Source of the DNA: Gordionus sp. m RMFG-2023
Lineage: Eukaryota; Nematomorpha; Gordioida; Chordodea; Parachordodidae
NCBI RefSeq assembly: GCF_954871325.1
Contig: NC_088776.1
Location: forward strand, 62,272,954-62,336,953
Length of the DNA stretch: 64,000 nt
Direction: 5' to 3'
Shown: positions 9,978 to 21,900 of the stretch, one piece after another
Layout: each line of letters opens with the position of its first letter
Numbering within the stretch: position 1 is the first letter of the stretch
Made by a program: the position numbers and the translations under genes
The notes under the pieces: model-generated
What the model saw: only the letters and a program-made list of their open reading frames with translations
Told to the model about the DNA's origin: nothing
The model's database searches: none

Positions 9978-12900
9978 TACACCACTATTTACACAGTCAT
10001 TTTTTTTGGATAAAATGCATATTTTAAGAACAAAACGGGTTGGTACACTAAAATATATTAAATACGCACTAATTATTGAAATCATTTTCTCAATAATGGC
10101 TTATTAAAGCCCTCAAAAATACTAAGTGACCCCATAATATTGCATATCTCAAAATTAAGATACTGCATATTTAAAAAAAAACAAATGTAAAAATATAATC
10201 AAATTCTCGTAGGAGTGAACCGGTCAAAAGTAAAGGAAAAGAATTGGGGCGGGAAAAGAGAATAATAGAGGCAAGCAAAAAATTTCGTGCCTCCCACTTG
10301 AAATAAATCTTAGCTTATGCCCTTGCAAACGATTAAATATCGAATAAAAACCACGTAATTAATAATACTAAATCTTCACCTTATTTGTTTTATCATAAAT
10401 GAACATTTTTCTCTACAAACTTATAAATTAAAGTTGAAGCTTGGCAAGCTAAATTTATCTATTTCGGCAAAAAAGCAAATGGAGACTTTCATTAAAATAA
10501 TGGAGCTTTCTTGGGAACCCAGTTATAAAAACATAGTTGGTTCTTAAATTTTATTTCTTTGTAAATAGATTTTTATCTGCAAATTTAAAATTAATATGAG
10601 TGGATAATTAGTCCTAGATCTCTAAGACATGAACTCACGCTGCCGCCGAAAATTTTAACAGGCTTTATAAACTACAGAGTTTGTAAATATTTCTTTATTT
10701 ATAAATAAAATCATAAATTAATTCAGGCCAATAAAATTTTAGTGAAATAAAAATATCAATAGAATTTTGATGGCTCTTATATTATTTATAAGTAATTTTC
10801 TAAACAACCCATTGATTTCTAACCACCAATCTTTTAGTACTTTTTATTTTTTAATGTATTATTTTAATTTTATTATTTAATAAATAAAATTTATTATAAA
10901 TATTTTGAAAATATGGCAGTATTTAGCCTGGCTACTTGATACAGGTATATAATGTCAAAGTTATTTTATAATAATTTGATACAAATCATAAACGTAACCA
11001 GGACTATGCTGGGGGAAAGCACTATTAGGTCAGGGAATTTTATTGCCTTAGGTCCACTTATTACAAAAACAGGCCTTTGGCTATGTTTGAATTTTATAAA
11101 AATAATTTTAGTTTTTATTTTTTTTAATAAATGCATTTTTACTAAAAATTTTAAATTATTAGTCATTATTTTAATATTATCAACTTTCACTAATTCCTTC
11201 AAATTCTTTTTCGTGGCGATATATTATAAGCATATTTGGGAAGGATGATAGAGTGAAGTGATTTTTATTAGATAAAATGATATTCAAGAAGTGGAAAATT
11301 TTTCGAAGGTTGATTCTTGCTATTCCTATGACACAAATTGTATTACACCTAATTTTTAAATAGATATCTAAATTTATCCATAATTATATAATTTGGGAAG
11401 ATTCAAATAAAATATAATATTAAACATAAAATATATTTTTTTGGTAAAATAGCTGATTTGGACAGAAACAAAAATTTAGCAAAATCCAATAAGAACAATT
11501 TTTTTTTAAAAATAGGAATCTTCGTATCATATATTTTAGGCATATAGTCAACCAAAATATAATAATAATACCTCTTCTTGTACGTTATCTGAATATCTTG
11601 CCTGCCGCTCTGAATACTTGAGAAAAATAATATGGGTTTTTATAACTCACCTATACAATGTAACACAGCCCACCCCACCTCACTCACAGAGCGTTATTAT
11701 AGGCAAACTAATGTAGATTCTCTTCTTCTTTTTTCAATAATTAAAATCCTCAAAAACTTCTTCCTGTTTAAAAATTTATGTAGGGTGTCGCCCTTTGGGC
11801 AAAAATTTTGGTTAACCGGATAATAGTTAACCAATCTTAAAAAGGTCTACACTTCTTCTCTCGGCCTTGCCATACTGATTCCTGCACTTTATCAAATGAT
11901 CACCCCCTTCCTAGTAATTTTGTGGGTAGATATAGTTTATCTATTTATCCAACAAAATATTTTCAGTTATCTCTCATAATCCTTTCTCCTTAATTTTTCG
12001 AAAAATTTGTTAAAAATTTTAAAAAGGAAAAAATATAAAAGATGTTAATTTTTATCAAATGGAAGTTTAAAACATTAATAACAAGATTTGTATTTTTGAA
12101 ACTATTTATATGTAAATTAAATTAACTGAAAACGAAGGTAAAAAATAATTTTTAGATATTTTTCGCAATATTTATTTAGAGGTTATTTACTAAGGAAAAA
12201 ATATTTTTTTAATTTTTCACTTGATATCATCATAACTAACCAATGATTGTAAACGTTTCTGGGTAAAGTGCCAAAAATAAATATCATACATTTTTTCAAT
12301 TTAAAATTTTTTAATTTTTTTAATGAAAAGATTTATCATGATAAAGATCCCAGATATGTAAAATAAAAAAAGAATAATATAAAATATTATTATAAATAAA
12401 TGTTTATCAAAATGATTTTGAAATTACTAATGGCGGATTGATTGAACAAAGTTATTTAATTTAACCAAATAAATAATATAACATGTCATAGTAAAAAAAA
12501 GGAATTATAGATCATTTAGTAATTAAATGTATAAAAGTAAATATATTAATATCATCACCAAATAAAAGATTGAATATAAAATATGGTTGATAATGAAATG
12601 GTTATGAATTTTTGATTTGCATTGCTTTATAGTCCTTAATATATTCATAAAATATTTCATTAAGAAACTGTGCACTAATATTCAATATTAACATGGGAAG
12701 AAAGGAAAGGATGGAAAACAAAAGGAAAGAGGAAAGAGAGACAAAAAAGGATATTTTAATATTAATGACAAATTTCAAATTTAATAATAAATTACTTGAA
12801 TAATAAAATTATCCACTATAGCATTAAACATCCAATAAAATTATATAATGAAAGTGGAATATAATTTTAGGAAATTTTAAAATAAGAAAAGGATATGTAG

Positions 12901-14064
12901 GATATTAGCTTGCAGGCTTAAATAGGAGATAATAGAAAAAAATATAAAGTAACCTATAAATATAAAAAATCACGTTTTTTTGCTTATTAATGCACTTCAA
13001 AATCTTGTTCCTAACTATAAGTGGATTTACTATTAAATAGTAAATAAATGTTTAATGTTTAAAAAATATATAAAATAATCATTAATTTTATAAATTGTTT
13101 TGTGTTAATCTTAATTGGGGTTATAAAAATATCATTGTTCTTACTCCTATAGAACTACAATAAGTGAAAAAAAAATTTCAACTATACAATATTGCATATA
13201 AATCGATGCTTATATATAAGTTAATATCCATAATCAGGCTGTTGAATATGTTGATCGATATTATTTTATTATTTATTTTAGCAATTGATTTATTTTATAT
13301 TATATCAATTTGTATTTAAATTTAATCGGTGAATATTTTATATTAACATTTTTTTATATATCAATTTGTATTAGTTATTTTTTTTATTATTGTTTAAAAA
13401 AAGGTATATAAAGAGGAATAGTTTTTGTTGAAAAGGAGAAATATAATTTATCTTTGAAAAATAAAATGTAAATTATTATAAGAAAATATAATTATTTTAT
13501 TATAAAATGAAAAATGGTGCAATTATTAATTAAATATGTTTTATAAAAATTTTAAACATATTTTTCCCAAAATTATTCGATCGTAAAATATACTAAATAA
13601 TATTCCATAACCTTTGATTATGGATTTATATTTTTATAAATCTATACCTTTGACTCATTTTAAATTTATTATAATATTATGATAAAACTGGCAAATAAAG
13701 GTATAAATATTTTTTATTATATATAAAATTTGTTATTCCTAAATAAAACAATTGAATAATTAATATATAATAGTAAATATTAATGTTACGTATTTCAGGA
13801 TATTCTAAAGATATTTTCAGAAATTATATTAAATATTTAATAATATTTTAGAGCTAAAATTAAGAATGTAAAAAAACGATGGAATATGTCTAAAAAAATG
13901 TATTTTTTAATTGGAAAAATAGGGATAAAAAATAGAGAGAGAAAAAATATAAAAAAATCTTTCAGATTTTTAAGTATGCTTATATAATATATTTTAAAAA
14001 TGATTTCTGAAATTGGGAATTACTTTTATTAAATATAAGTTTCACTTATATAAAGCGCTTCAAT
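9978..14064. other. AT-rich spacer, no supported feature
   Basis: Contains patches of higher GC (10200-10320, 10610-10680, 10980-11080, 11580-11830) that may be remains of old elements, but I could not identify them. A 98-codon frame at 10952-11248 and its antisense shadow have no recognisable motif. No RNA gene was seen. Confidence 0.4.
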
Positions 14065-14187
14065 TTCTCTTCTCTTCTCTTCTCTTCTCTTCTCTTCTCT
14101 TCTCTTCTCTTCTCTTCTCTTCTCTTCTCTTCTCTTCTCTTCTCTTCTCTTCTCTTCTCTTCTCTTCTCTTCTCTTCTCTTCTCTTC
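14065..14187. repeat. (TTCTC)n microsatellite
   Basis: About 24 uninterrupted TTCTC pentamers. The leucine/serine and lysine/arginine/glutamate-rich reading frames on the two strands are by-products of the repeat. Confidence 0.97.
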
Positions 14188-14927
14188 TTCTTTTTATTTA
14201 ATATACAGGAATTATTTTTTATAGAAACACTGGAACACCTTAGACTCAAATTTTGTAAATAGTCTATTGTTAAATAAAAAATATTGGGCTCAACTTTTTA
14301 TAAAAAATAAATATTATTTTGGAAAAACATGATGGCTAGCTAAGATAAAGAAAACCATTTTATTAAATTAAAACGAAGAATTAAGTTGTGTTTTTATATA
14401 TATCTAAAATTTCCACTTTATTTAATATTATTTTTAAATATAAATTAAATTTGAATATTTTATAATATAAAATAAGTTATTAAAATTTTATTTAAATATT
14501 ATATTTAACATCTATAACAAATTAGATTGTGTTGATATTTTTAATTGCAAATATATATTATAATATGATATTTTTTTTTAATAATTTCCTTTTATAGGAA
14601 TGTAATATAACTTTCTCTTAAAATTTCCTTTTTTTGGAGTATATTTTATCCCGCAAATAAATCCTTCACAACATTAGCATTGCTACACATTTCAAATATG
14701 ATATAATATTATACCAACATATTCGAAATAATCAATTATCGCTCTTCCAACTACATATCACATTCGCGGAAAGCACCATCGAGGGAGGCTTGTCTTATTA
14801 AAACTTTCTTTATCAAATAGAAGAAGCGCTTAACTTCATTTGTGTAACGAATAGTGCTAAGACAACCTTAAGATTTCCCTATTTGGCGGCCGTAGAAAAA
14901 ATTCCTTAAGTTTGAATTCTTTTTACA

Positions 14928-15400
14928 GCACCACACCCTAAAGATTTTCCCGTCAAAGTTTAATTTTTTTTGTATTTCTTGGTTTACCTTTATTCTCTAT
15001 TATTTTTTTTATTTGCCAAACCTTCCCACGTCTCCACACTTTGCTAATTTTCCCGACAAAGTTCGATCCGATTATTACTTAAATCTCCATTTTATTTGCC
15101 AAACCTCTTCTTACCCCCACACCCTGAAAATCCCGACGAAGTTAAATCTTAATGATATGATCCATTTATTAACCAAACCTTCGCACTCCACACTAAAAAT
15201 TCTCCCGGCGAAGTTAATTTTTCCTTAGTGATTATTCCTTTTATTCCTAACTCTCCCTTCCCCCTATAACATCACACCCCGAAAAATTCCCCTATGAAGT
15301 GAAACGTTAAACCTCTTATTTTTTATTACGGTAATTTATAATTGTCCCATTCTATTTGCCAAATCTACCCACTACACCCTAATATTTCCCAAAAATTTTC
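14928..15400 (+). repeat. Pyrimidine-rich tandem array 1 upstream of LINE copy A
   Basis: Six loose units of about 70-100 bp, each with a core like CCACACCCTGAAAATTCCCG followed by ACGAAGTT. The cores lie near 14930, 15034, 15118, 15186, 15274 and 15372, most preceded by ATTTGCCAAACC or a close variant. The C- and T-rich composition differs from the surrounding A+T-rich DNA. Its position directly 5' of the LINE ORF suggests an element 5' leader, which in some LINEs is built of tandem promoter repeats. That role is inferred. Confidence 0.65.
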
Positions 15401-15432
15401 TTTGTTAACTTCCATTTTTTATTGTTACATTC

Positions 15433-15700
15433 CTTCGTCCTATCCGTCCACTTAATTCTTTTGTTCCTATGCTATGCAATAATATCATTTATAGTTTTAC
15501 CTCATTAACTCAATCTTTATTTTATGTCCTACCCGTCCACTTAATTATTTTGTTTTCATGTTATGCAAAAATATCATTTTAAGTTATACTCCATCAACTA
15601 AATCTTATTTTTATTATTATTTTTCTTTGTTATGCAATATCATAATATAAGGTTTACCCAATCAACGAAATCTTTTTTTTATTATTATTTTTCTTAAACC
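15433..15700 (+). repeat. Tandem array 2 upstream of LINE copy A
   Basis: Three units of about 90 bp. Units 1 and 2 begin CCTATCCGTCCACTTAATT and CCTACCCGTCCACTTAATT (about 15438 and 15527). All three contain TATGCAATAATATCAT-like words followed by CATTAACTCAATC, CATCAACTAAATC or AATCAACGAAATC. The array follows array 1 and is followed by a T- and C-rich stretch, including a C run at 15861-15872, up to the first coding motif at about 16130. Confidence 0.65.
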
Positions 15701-16106
15701 CCCCTGCCCCCTTAATCTTGTTTTTTTGTACTTAATAATACCCCTTATACTTTATACAACTAATTTTTATTTTTACCACCCTCCTAATTTCGATTGTTCA
15801 TAATCTTTCTTTTTTCTTTCAATTTTTGATTTTTTCTTTCCGTCTTTTTTCTTGTTTATACCCCCCCCCCCCTCTTTTTTTTGTTCTTAATAATACTTTT
15901 TTATACTTTATGTATCTAATCTTATTTTATAATTATTATTGTTTTTTTTTTTTTTAAATTTACCAACCCCTCTAATCTCGATAATACTTCTGATAGGATA
16001 GCTCATGTCCTCTTTTTCCAATTTGGTTTTTTTCCCCATTTCCCTAGTTAATATTTTCTTTTTTTATTCTTCCATTCAAAATTATATCCATTAATATATT
16101 TTTTTT

Positions 16107-16505
16107 TTGTTTTCTCCCTTTCAAAGCCATCCCATTGTTACTTGTTGTCAAGTATGCTTAAAAATAGTTTCGCTTAATTTAAATGGCGTGTTTAGGAAAC
16201 ATGGTTCACCCGCTTGCCACAATTCTGGAAAATTTCCCCTCTCTTACGGCAAAATCCTTTTATTAACGCTCCTCACTCGTATGACCCCAGTCCACCTTGT
16301 TCCTCAAGCTCAGTTGATTTATTCCTTAATTCGCTTAAGCCCCAGTTCTCTCTAGGATCCCTATAGCCGCTCGGGAGTCTATCTCAAGGTTCCTCACGTC
16401 ACTTATAAATAATTTGAATTCAGATTTCTCCTCACTACCTTTATGGTATGACCAGGTTAGTTTTTGTTTTCGAGTCCTAGTTAAACCCAAAAATAAATAA
16501 CTTAT
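16107..16505 (+). pseudogene. LINE copy A: N-terminal zinc finger and linker
   Basis: The frame at 16107-16355 contains CQVCLKIVSLN, then FRKHGSPACHNSGKFPLS: a C-x2-C-x13-H-x4-C finger followed by a glycine/proline segment, the usual start of this LINE family. The next pieces, in another frame at about 16355-16495, read IPIAARESISRFLTSLINNL and LWYDQVSFCFRVLVKPKNK. They correspond to the family's conserved linker (IP-ASR---A--L---I followed by -W---L-F--V-L-PKR). Copy B starts the same way (CLYCFRI...TIHGS). The chosen start is only the first open codon in the frame; the true start is unknown. Confidence 0.75.
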
Positions 16506-16525
16506 CTGCCTTAATTAAGGAAAAA

Positions 16526-17490
16526 GTGTCCAATTTTGGGAATACGATTATCGTTGAATTTTCTCCATCTAACTCTTTAAATCCCAACTCCTTCCGTTGC
16601 AAATTGATCTCTGAAAAATTAGATCTTGGAGATATTAGCTGTGCTGCAGAATATTGTCTTCCGATGATTCCACTTCACCTATCAACGTTACTATATTTAA
16701 ACAACTTCTTGAAAAGCATCCACTAGCGTCGCTTTAACATTCACCCGCATGCCTCTTCCCCTATTTATTTTACCTGTGATGAAGTACTTAAGTGCTTAAA
16801 GTCCTTTAAAAAAGGGACGACAGGTAGGTTGGACGGCTTCAGACCTGGTTTTTTGTGGATTTAATTCAATGCTCTGATAGTGGTTTGATTGACCCTTTGT
16901 TGAAAGCATTAACCGAACTTTGCAATAATATCCTCGTATGCGAAGTTCCTCTTTGTATTAGTCCTATTATTTTTGGCGCACGTCTTGATTCTTTAACCAA
17001 ACCGAATGGTGGCATTAGACCCATTGCCATAGGGTCATTCTTTCGTCGTTTAGTCGCCAAGGCCATTGTAAATAGGATTCGGCCTAAGGCCAGTTCCTTC
17101 TTATTTCCTTCACAGTTAGGATTTGGAGTAAGAAGTGGGTGTGAAGTGGCCTCACATGTTGCGCCTATTTTTATAAATACTGAGGCCGATAAGGTTTTCT
17201 GCAAGTTAGACTTCAGAAATGCCTTCAACACCATCCATAGGAGGGCATTCTTACCATCTTTTTTACACCATTTTCCGAAATACTGGAATTTCCTTAATTC
17301 CTGTTATGGATTCCCTTCGTTACTCAAATTCGGGGAATTTTCCATATCCTCCGAAGAGGGGATACGGCAAGATGATCCTCTAGGTCCCCTGCTCTTTATT
17401 ATAGGTATTCATGATTTGATCAAAAAATTTATAGTCTAATTTCAAATTAGACCTTAATTTATGGTATCTCGATGATGGCTCTATTGGCGG
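16526..17490 (+). pseudogene. LINE copy A: reverse transcriptase, fingers and palm
   Basis: Pieces in order: KLISEKLDLGDISCAAE (about 16600-16655), RILSSDDSTSPINV in a shifted frame (about 16650-16690), HPHASSPIYFTCDEVLKCLK and GTTGRLDGFRPGF (about 16740-16855), then the 194-codon frame 16855-17439. That frame carries IRPIAIGSFFRRLVAKAI, SQLGFGVRSGCEVASHV, palm motif A KLDFRNAFNTIHR (D at about 17210) and motif B GIRQDDPLGPLLF. Motif B usually reads QGDPLGP, so one G is changed to D. The catalytic YLDD box (WYLDDGSIGGT, about 17458-17495) is present but in another frame, after the stop at 17437-17439. The motifs are clear and the gene is broken. Confidence 0.93.
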
Positions 17491-18205
17491 TACTTTATCC
17501 AATGTTATGTCGGCCATAGAGTACGTTGAAATGGAAGCTTCGAAAATTGGACTTTCCCAAAATAGGAAAAAGTGTGAAATTTCCTCCCTCAACAATAAGG
17601 ATTTTATTCCTCCCTTAGATTTTACAATCATTCCGCACGAGGAACTCTGTCTTTTAGGTTCCCCCATCGGTTTTTCAACTTCCTTTTGTCAAAAAACTTT
17701 TGACGATTCTATCCAGTCCCTTTCCAATTCACCAAGAATCTTCCTCATCTCCCCAAGCATCAGTTCTTCTTTCTCACCAAAAAATGTCTTTTTCTACCGA
17801 CATTTATTTAAATCTTCCCCCGTTTTCCAGTACAATAATCTCATTAAGGACTTCGAATTAAAATTTAAACATTTTATCGAACCCCTTTTAGGATCGCCTC
17901 TATGCCCGCTTACCGAGGTGGACTGGGATTTTCACCCCCCTTCCTTATGGCAATTGCGTGCTTTCTTTCATCTCGAATATCCTTCTCCGATTCTATTTCC
18001 TCGCTTATCGAGTTGGACGATCCCCTTCTATCTTCAGCTAAAAAACAGTGGCTTACTCTAATCACCCAAGGCTCCGAGCAGCCAATTTTCTGTCATCTAA
18101 AGAGCTTCCTGGTCCCTATGCTTCAATGCTCGTTTGAAAAACTTTGTATGTATCTCGATCTAACTAACCTTCAACTGCTCAGAAGCGCAAAAAAAAAACT
18201 CTAAC
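17490..18205 (+). pseudogene. LINE copy A: RT thumb and connecting region
   Basis: The frame at 17507-18061 begins with IGLSQNRKKCEISS, RT motif D (GL-LN--KCE). It continues through LCLLGSPIG and KNVFFYRHLFKSSPVFQYNN, matching ILKNALLIPQIQF of copy B, and ends in a region that changes frame near 17900. The overlapping frame 17902-18204 begins MPAYRGGLGFS, the family's conserved LP---GGLG motif, and continues to a LQLLRSAKKK stretch. Two open frames overlapping over 160 bp show that a frameshift lies near 17900. Confidence 0.85.
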
Positions 18206-18850
18206 GGCCATGAATGGCTAGACGCGATTCCGAGTGGTAAAAAGGAAACGTTACTCACAGACGATGAGTTTCAAACTGCCATTGGCCATAGGCTTGGTTG
18301 CCTTATCCCTTTTGTGGACACCTGTGCTGCCTGTCACAAACAGGTTGATCCTTTCTCTAGACATTGTTTCTCGTGCCTCAAAGTCAGCGGCCGTTTCCTG
18401 AAGCACGACAACCTTAATAGGTTAATCGGCAAAGATTTGATTTCAGCCAGTTTCCTCAATAGTTTCGAGCCATTAGGTCTCCTAAATGCGGACGATAAGC
18501 GTCCCAACAGCATGTCTTTAACGTCTTGGCACGGCAAAGACTTGTCTGGGACGTCTCTTGTTTTACCTCCTTTCCGGCTTACGGAAATACCGACCCCTTG
18601 GATCTACAAGAAACCAATAAGTTCAATAAATATAGATTCCTCCCTAATACTCTTATATTTATTCCCCTAATTTTTACCGTCCTTGGAAACCCCGGTCCCC
18701 AATTTTTAAAGTTCTTAAATCAATTGGGTAGAAGAATTTCGTTAAGGACAGGGGTCAAAAACGAGTCCCTATCTCTTAAACAAAAAGTCCAATTTGAAAG
18801 GGGAACTACAAATGTTTTTTCGAAACACTCCCATTTCCCTCCTAGTTTAT
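18206..18850 (+). pseudogene. LINE copy A: zinc knuckle and restriction-like endonuclease
   Basis: The frame around 18206-18540 carries DDEFQTAIGHRLGCLIPF, then CAACHKQVDPFSRHCFSCLK, a C-x2-C-x8-H-x3-C knuckle. It then has FLKHDNLNRLIG, FEPLGL and KRPNSMSLTSWHGKDL. After a one-base shift near 18535 it continues LVWDVSCFTSFPAYG, then IFIPLIFTVLGNPGPQFLKF, LGRRISLRTG and FERGTTNVFSKHS to about 18840. The E-x2-L, RPD-x and VWD signature fits the PD-(D/E)XK fold of restriction-like LINE endonucleases. The motif is KRPD in copies B and C but KRPN here, so a presumed catalytic aspartate is lost. The nuclease role is inferred from the motif pattern, and the homology to copies B and C is direct. Confidence 0.85.
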
Positions 18851-18939
18851 CAAATATAGTTATTTATTATATATTAAAAACTGTTTTGTTAATTTTATTT
18901 ATATTTTCCATCGCAACTATATTTAGATTTTAACCACAA

Positions 18940-21900
18940 AAAAATATTTTTCGTTATAATTAAACAATTATGTGTTAAATATCTAATATATATATATTTT
19001 TTTTTCCGATTATATATCATATTATGTTTAATGCATATATATATATATTTTTAAACAATTATTACTTTTTATTAAATTGTAATAATATGTATTTTGTATT
19101 TTGAATTTCAATTATATACAGCTATTTTATAAATACAATAATTATAACTTATAAAAATAGAATTAATTAAAAAATAAAATTGTCAAAATAAAATCATATA
19201 AATTTCTTTTATTAGAATTTTGTAAAAATTTTTATATTAAAAATAATGGGTTAAAATGATTTACAAAAAAATTTGTAATGCAAATTTATTATTGGAAAGT
19301 AAAAAATAAATAAATAATAATATAGAGAAATTAAAATAAGAAAGGTTATTAAAAATACTATTTGCCTTTTTACAAATTTAATCAATGCAACTGTAATTCC
19401 TTACTTTTATCAACACAAATTATTAACATTACTTACTTAAAATATTAAATAAATATTATTTTTATATATGGGCAGAATATGCTTGTTTGTAACGCAAATT
19501 GGATTCTTGCTTATGATTTTCTGACTTTTACAATAGGGTATATTGTAAAACAAGCATTTTATACCTATATTTAATTTTAGAGATATATCTAACATTTTTT
19601 AGTATCCAAATGACATTCTTTAATATATTGACATTTATATTCAATTTGTTAAAATTTTATTCTCTTCTATTTGACTATTTAGGTGTATTCAAAAAAGTAA
19701 TAGAAATGTGGACACTTGAGAGTTATTCTCTCGAGCAACGTATAGGGTTTCGCTTCAAATGTTAATTTTTAACCCATTTTCCAACTTTCAGAAAACAGGT
19801 TTAATCCCATTTTTTTCCTTTTCTGGATATAAAGAATTCCATTTGATCTACATTCTTGGTAAATTTTTTAAAGGAACTAGAGAATTAGTGGAACATTTAA
19901 ATGGTTAGCATTGACATCTCATCTAAATTACCTTTAAGGGTTTAATCTAATAAAACTCGGAATTATTTTTTCTGGTAATTTATATATAAAAAAATTAACT
20001 GGAAATTATTGTATGCTAAAATTTTGCTGATAATAATCGGCAAAGGCAATAATTTCGATTGGTAAATGACTATTTTAATAAAAAATTTAATATTGGATTT
20101 CATTGACTTTTTTTTTACTAAATCATTAAAAAATAGTAGTATCATCGAATATAAAAAAAATGTTATTCTTATTAAAGGAAAATAATAATCTAAAAGCAAA
20201 ATGTCTGGGATTCTTTAATATTGAGAGTCAGTATTCTTGACGATGTTTTCACTTAATATCAGGAACTTTATACTGTACATTAATGCTCAGAAAAATGAAA
20301 TGAAAGTTTTTTTATAAGTAATTAAACCTAAAATAAGTTTAATAGACTTATTTGCTTCAATAAGTTATTTTAAATTAATTAAAATAAGATTAAACTTTCT
20401 TTAAGATGCGTGGTGGTAATAAAAACACATAAAAGAATTCCTAACCTCATCTTATCCCTAGTGAGCATTCAACTTACATAACATACAAATATAACTTGTT
20501 TCGATTAAATAATAAAAATAATTTTACTTGTTTAATTTTAAAAATTATAATATAAATAAGCATTTTGTAGTTTTATTATCTAGTTTATGTTCAGTGTAAA
20601 CAAATTTAGTTTTATTAGAAGATTTCTAATGGAAAATCAAATCTTCTTTATATTTTATTATGGACAATTTTATTCAATCAATATTCAATTAGTTTACACC
20701 GCAAACTCTAACTCCGAAAAAATAATTCGTTATTTGTATGTTATATAAAGGGGTATAATATCTAAGATATTGAAGAGAAAAAAAAACTTTTCAATACCAT
20801 GGATTGGACAATAAAAAGAACCTAAGCTAGTTATCCCCAAAAATTTATGAAATATTGAAAATTATTTAACCAATATATTTTTTAAAAATTTTTTTACATC
20901 TAACAATGTTATGCATATTTAATGGTAAACATTTCCATATTTTTGAATTCGTTTTTTAAATAAAATTATTTAAATACTAAAAATTGATAAGAATATATTA
21001 TAAAATATGTTATCGTAACAAATTTTTTTCACAACTTATTGAAAGAAAAATCGATGATTGGTCACGACATGGAAACAATTGTCGTATATTCCTGCACTAG
21101 GATCCTATCTTACTAAAGAAGAATAAATGTTTTTAAAGAATACATTATTTTTGTTGAATTCGATTCCAAATCGCCTTATATATAACAATTGTTAGTAATA
21201 TCGTGTAATATTAATTGGTAAATTTTAATATAATATATAATGTTAATTCATTTTAGAAAATTATATGATTAAATTACATTTATTTAGTTAAATAAGTTAT
21301 AATATAATATATAAAGTTAATCCATTATTAAAATTATGATTACAAATTACAACTATAAGGTCAATTAGCCCCAAATAGTGTAAATTATAGTTTTTAATTA
21401 AAATTATAATTATTAAAAACTAGCATGTAGAGTTACATAGATCATCCCCTTCCCTTGCCTTAATTATGAATTGTTGGCATATTAATATTGTTATATCCTT
21501 TTTCCCATGTAACATAATAATTTTTTTCGCATTTTATAATTTTTTTTTTAATGCATGTAGTAATACTTTCTATTTTAATACTTTTATTTACAATTTATTA
21601 TCTTGTATTTATATTGTTTTGTGACTTTAAATAAAATATTTAAATTATCATTAAAATGTAAAAGTTAATATAATTAATTTTCTTTCTGTTGAATAAATTA
21701 AACTTATTATATAAGTATATTTAATTCAAAATTATGTTATTGAAATTTTAGCGTTGTTTAATTAAATAAAAATACTTCTGATATTCCTAATTCTGAACCA
21801 ATTTATACAATTAGTAGGGATCTTAAAATTAAATATTGTTTAAACTAGGATTTAGATAGTTTTTGTGGAAAAACAGTAAGAAATCATAAAATTTAATCGG

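Larger units (their letters stand above)
14880..18850 (+). mobile_element. REL-type LINE, copy A (nearly full length, several frameshifts)
   Basis: A non-LTR retrotransposon with the domain order N-terminal zinc finger, linker, RT, zinc-binding knuckle, restriction-like endonuclease. That arrangement is known from the R2/NeSL/CRE group. I recognise the protein as a family widespread in metazoan genomes but cannot give its clade name. Coding motifs run from about 16130 to 18840 and are split over three frames by at least five frameshifts, so the copy is dead. A pyrimidine-rich leader with two tandem arrays (14928-15700) precedes the ORF. Copies B and C share the same motif order. No 28S rDNA target, poly(A) tail or target duplication was found. 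The start coordinate (14880) is a guess from the composition change. Confidence 0.85.

Noticed and set aside
10952-11248. 98-codon plus-strand frame and its antisense partner
   Set aside because: No motif, no convincing start or splice sites; residues follow AT-rich composition.
11795-11833. GGTTAACCGGATAATAGTTAACC small palindrome
   Set aside because: Too short and isolated; no neighbouring regulatory context.
14013-14249. Leucine/serine and REEKRREEK-type open frames
   Set aside because: They are direct translations of the TTCTC microsatellite.
19685-19900. Possible mariner-like N-terminus (SYSLEQRIGFRF)
   Set aside because: Only a dozen residues resemble the family, no catalytic part follows and no TIRs were found.
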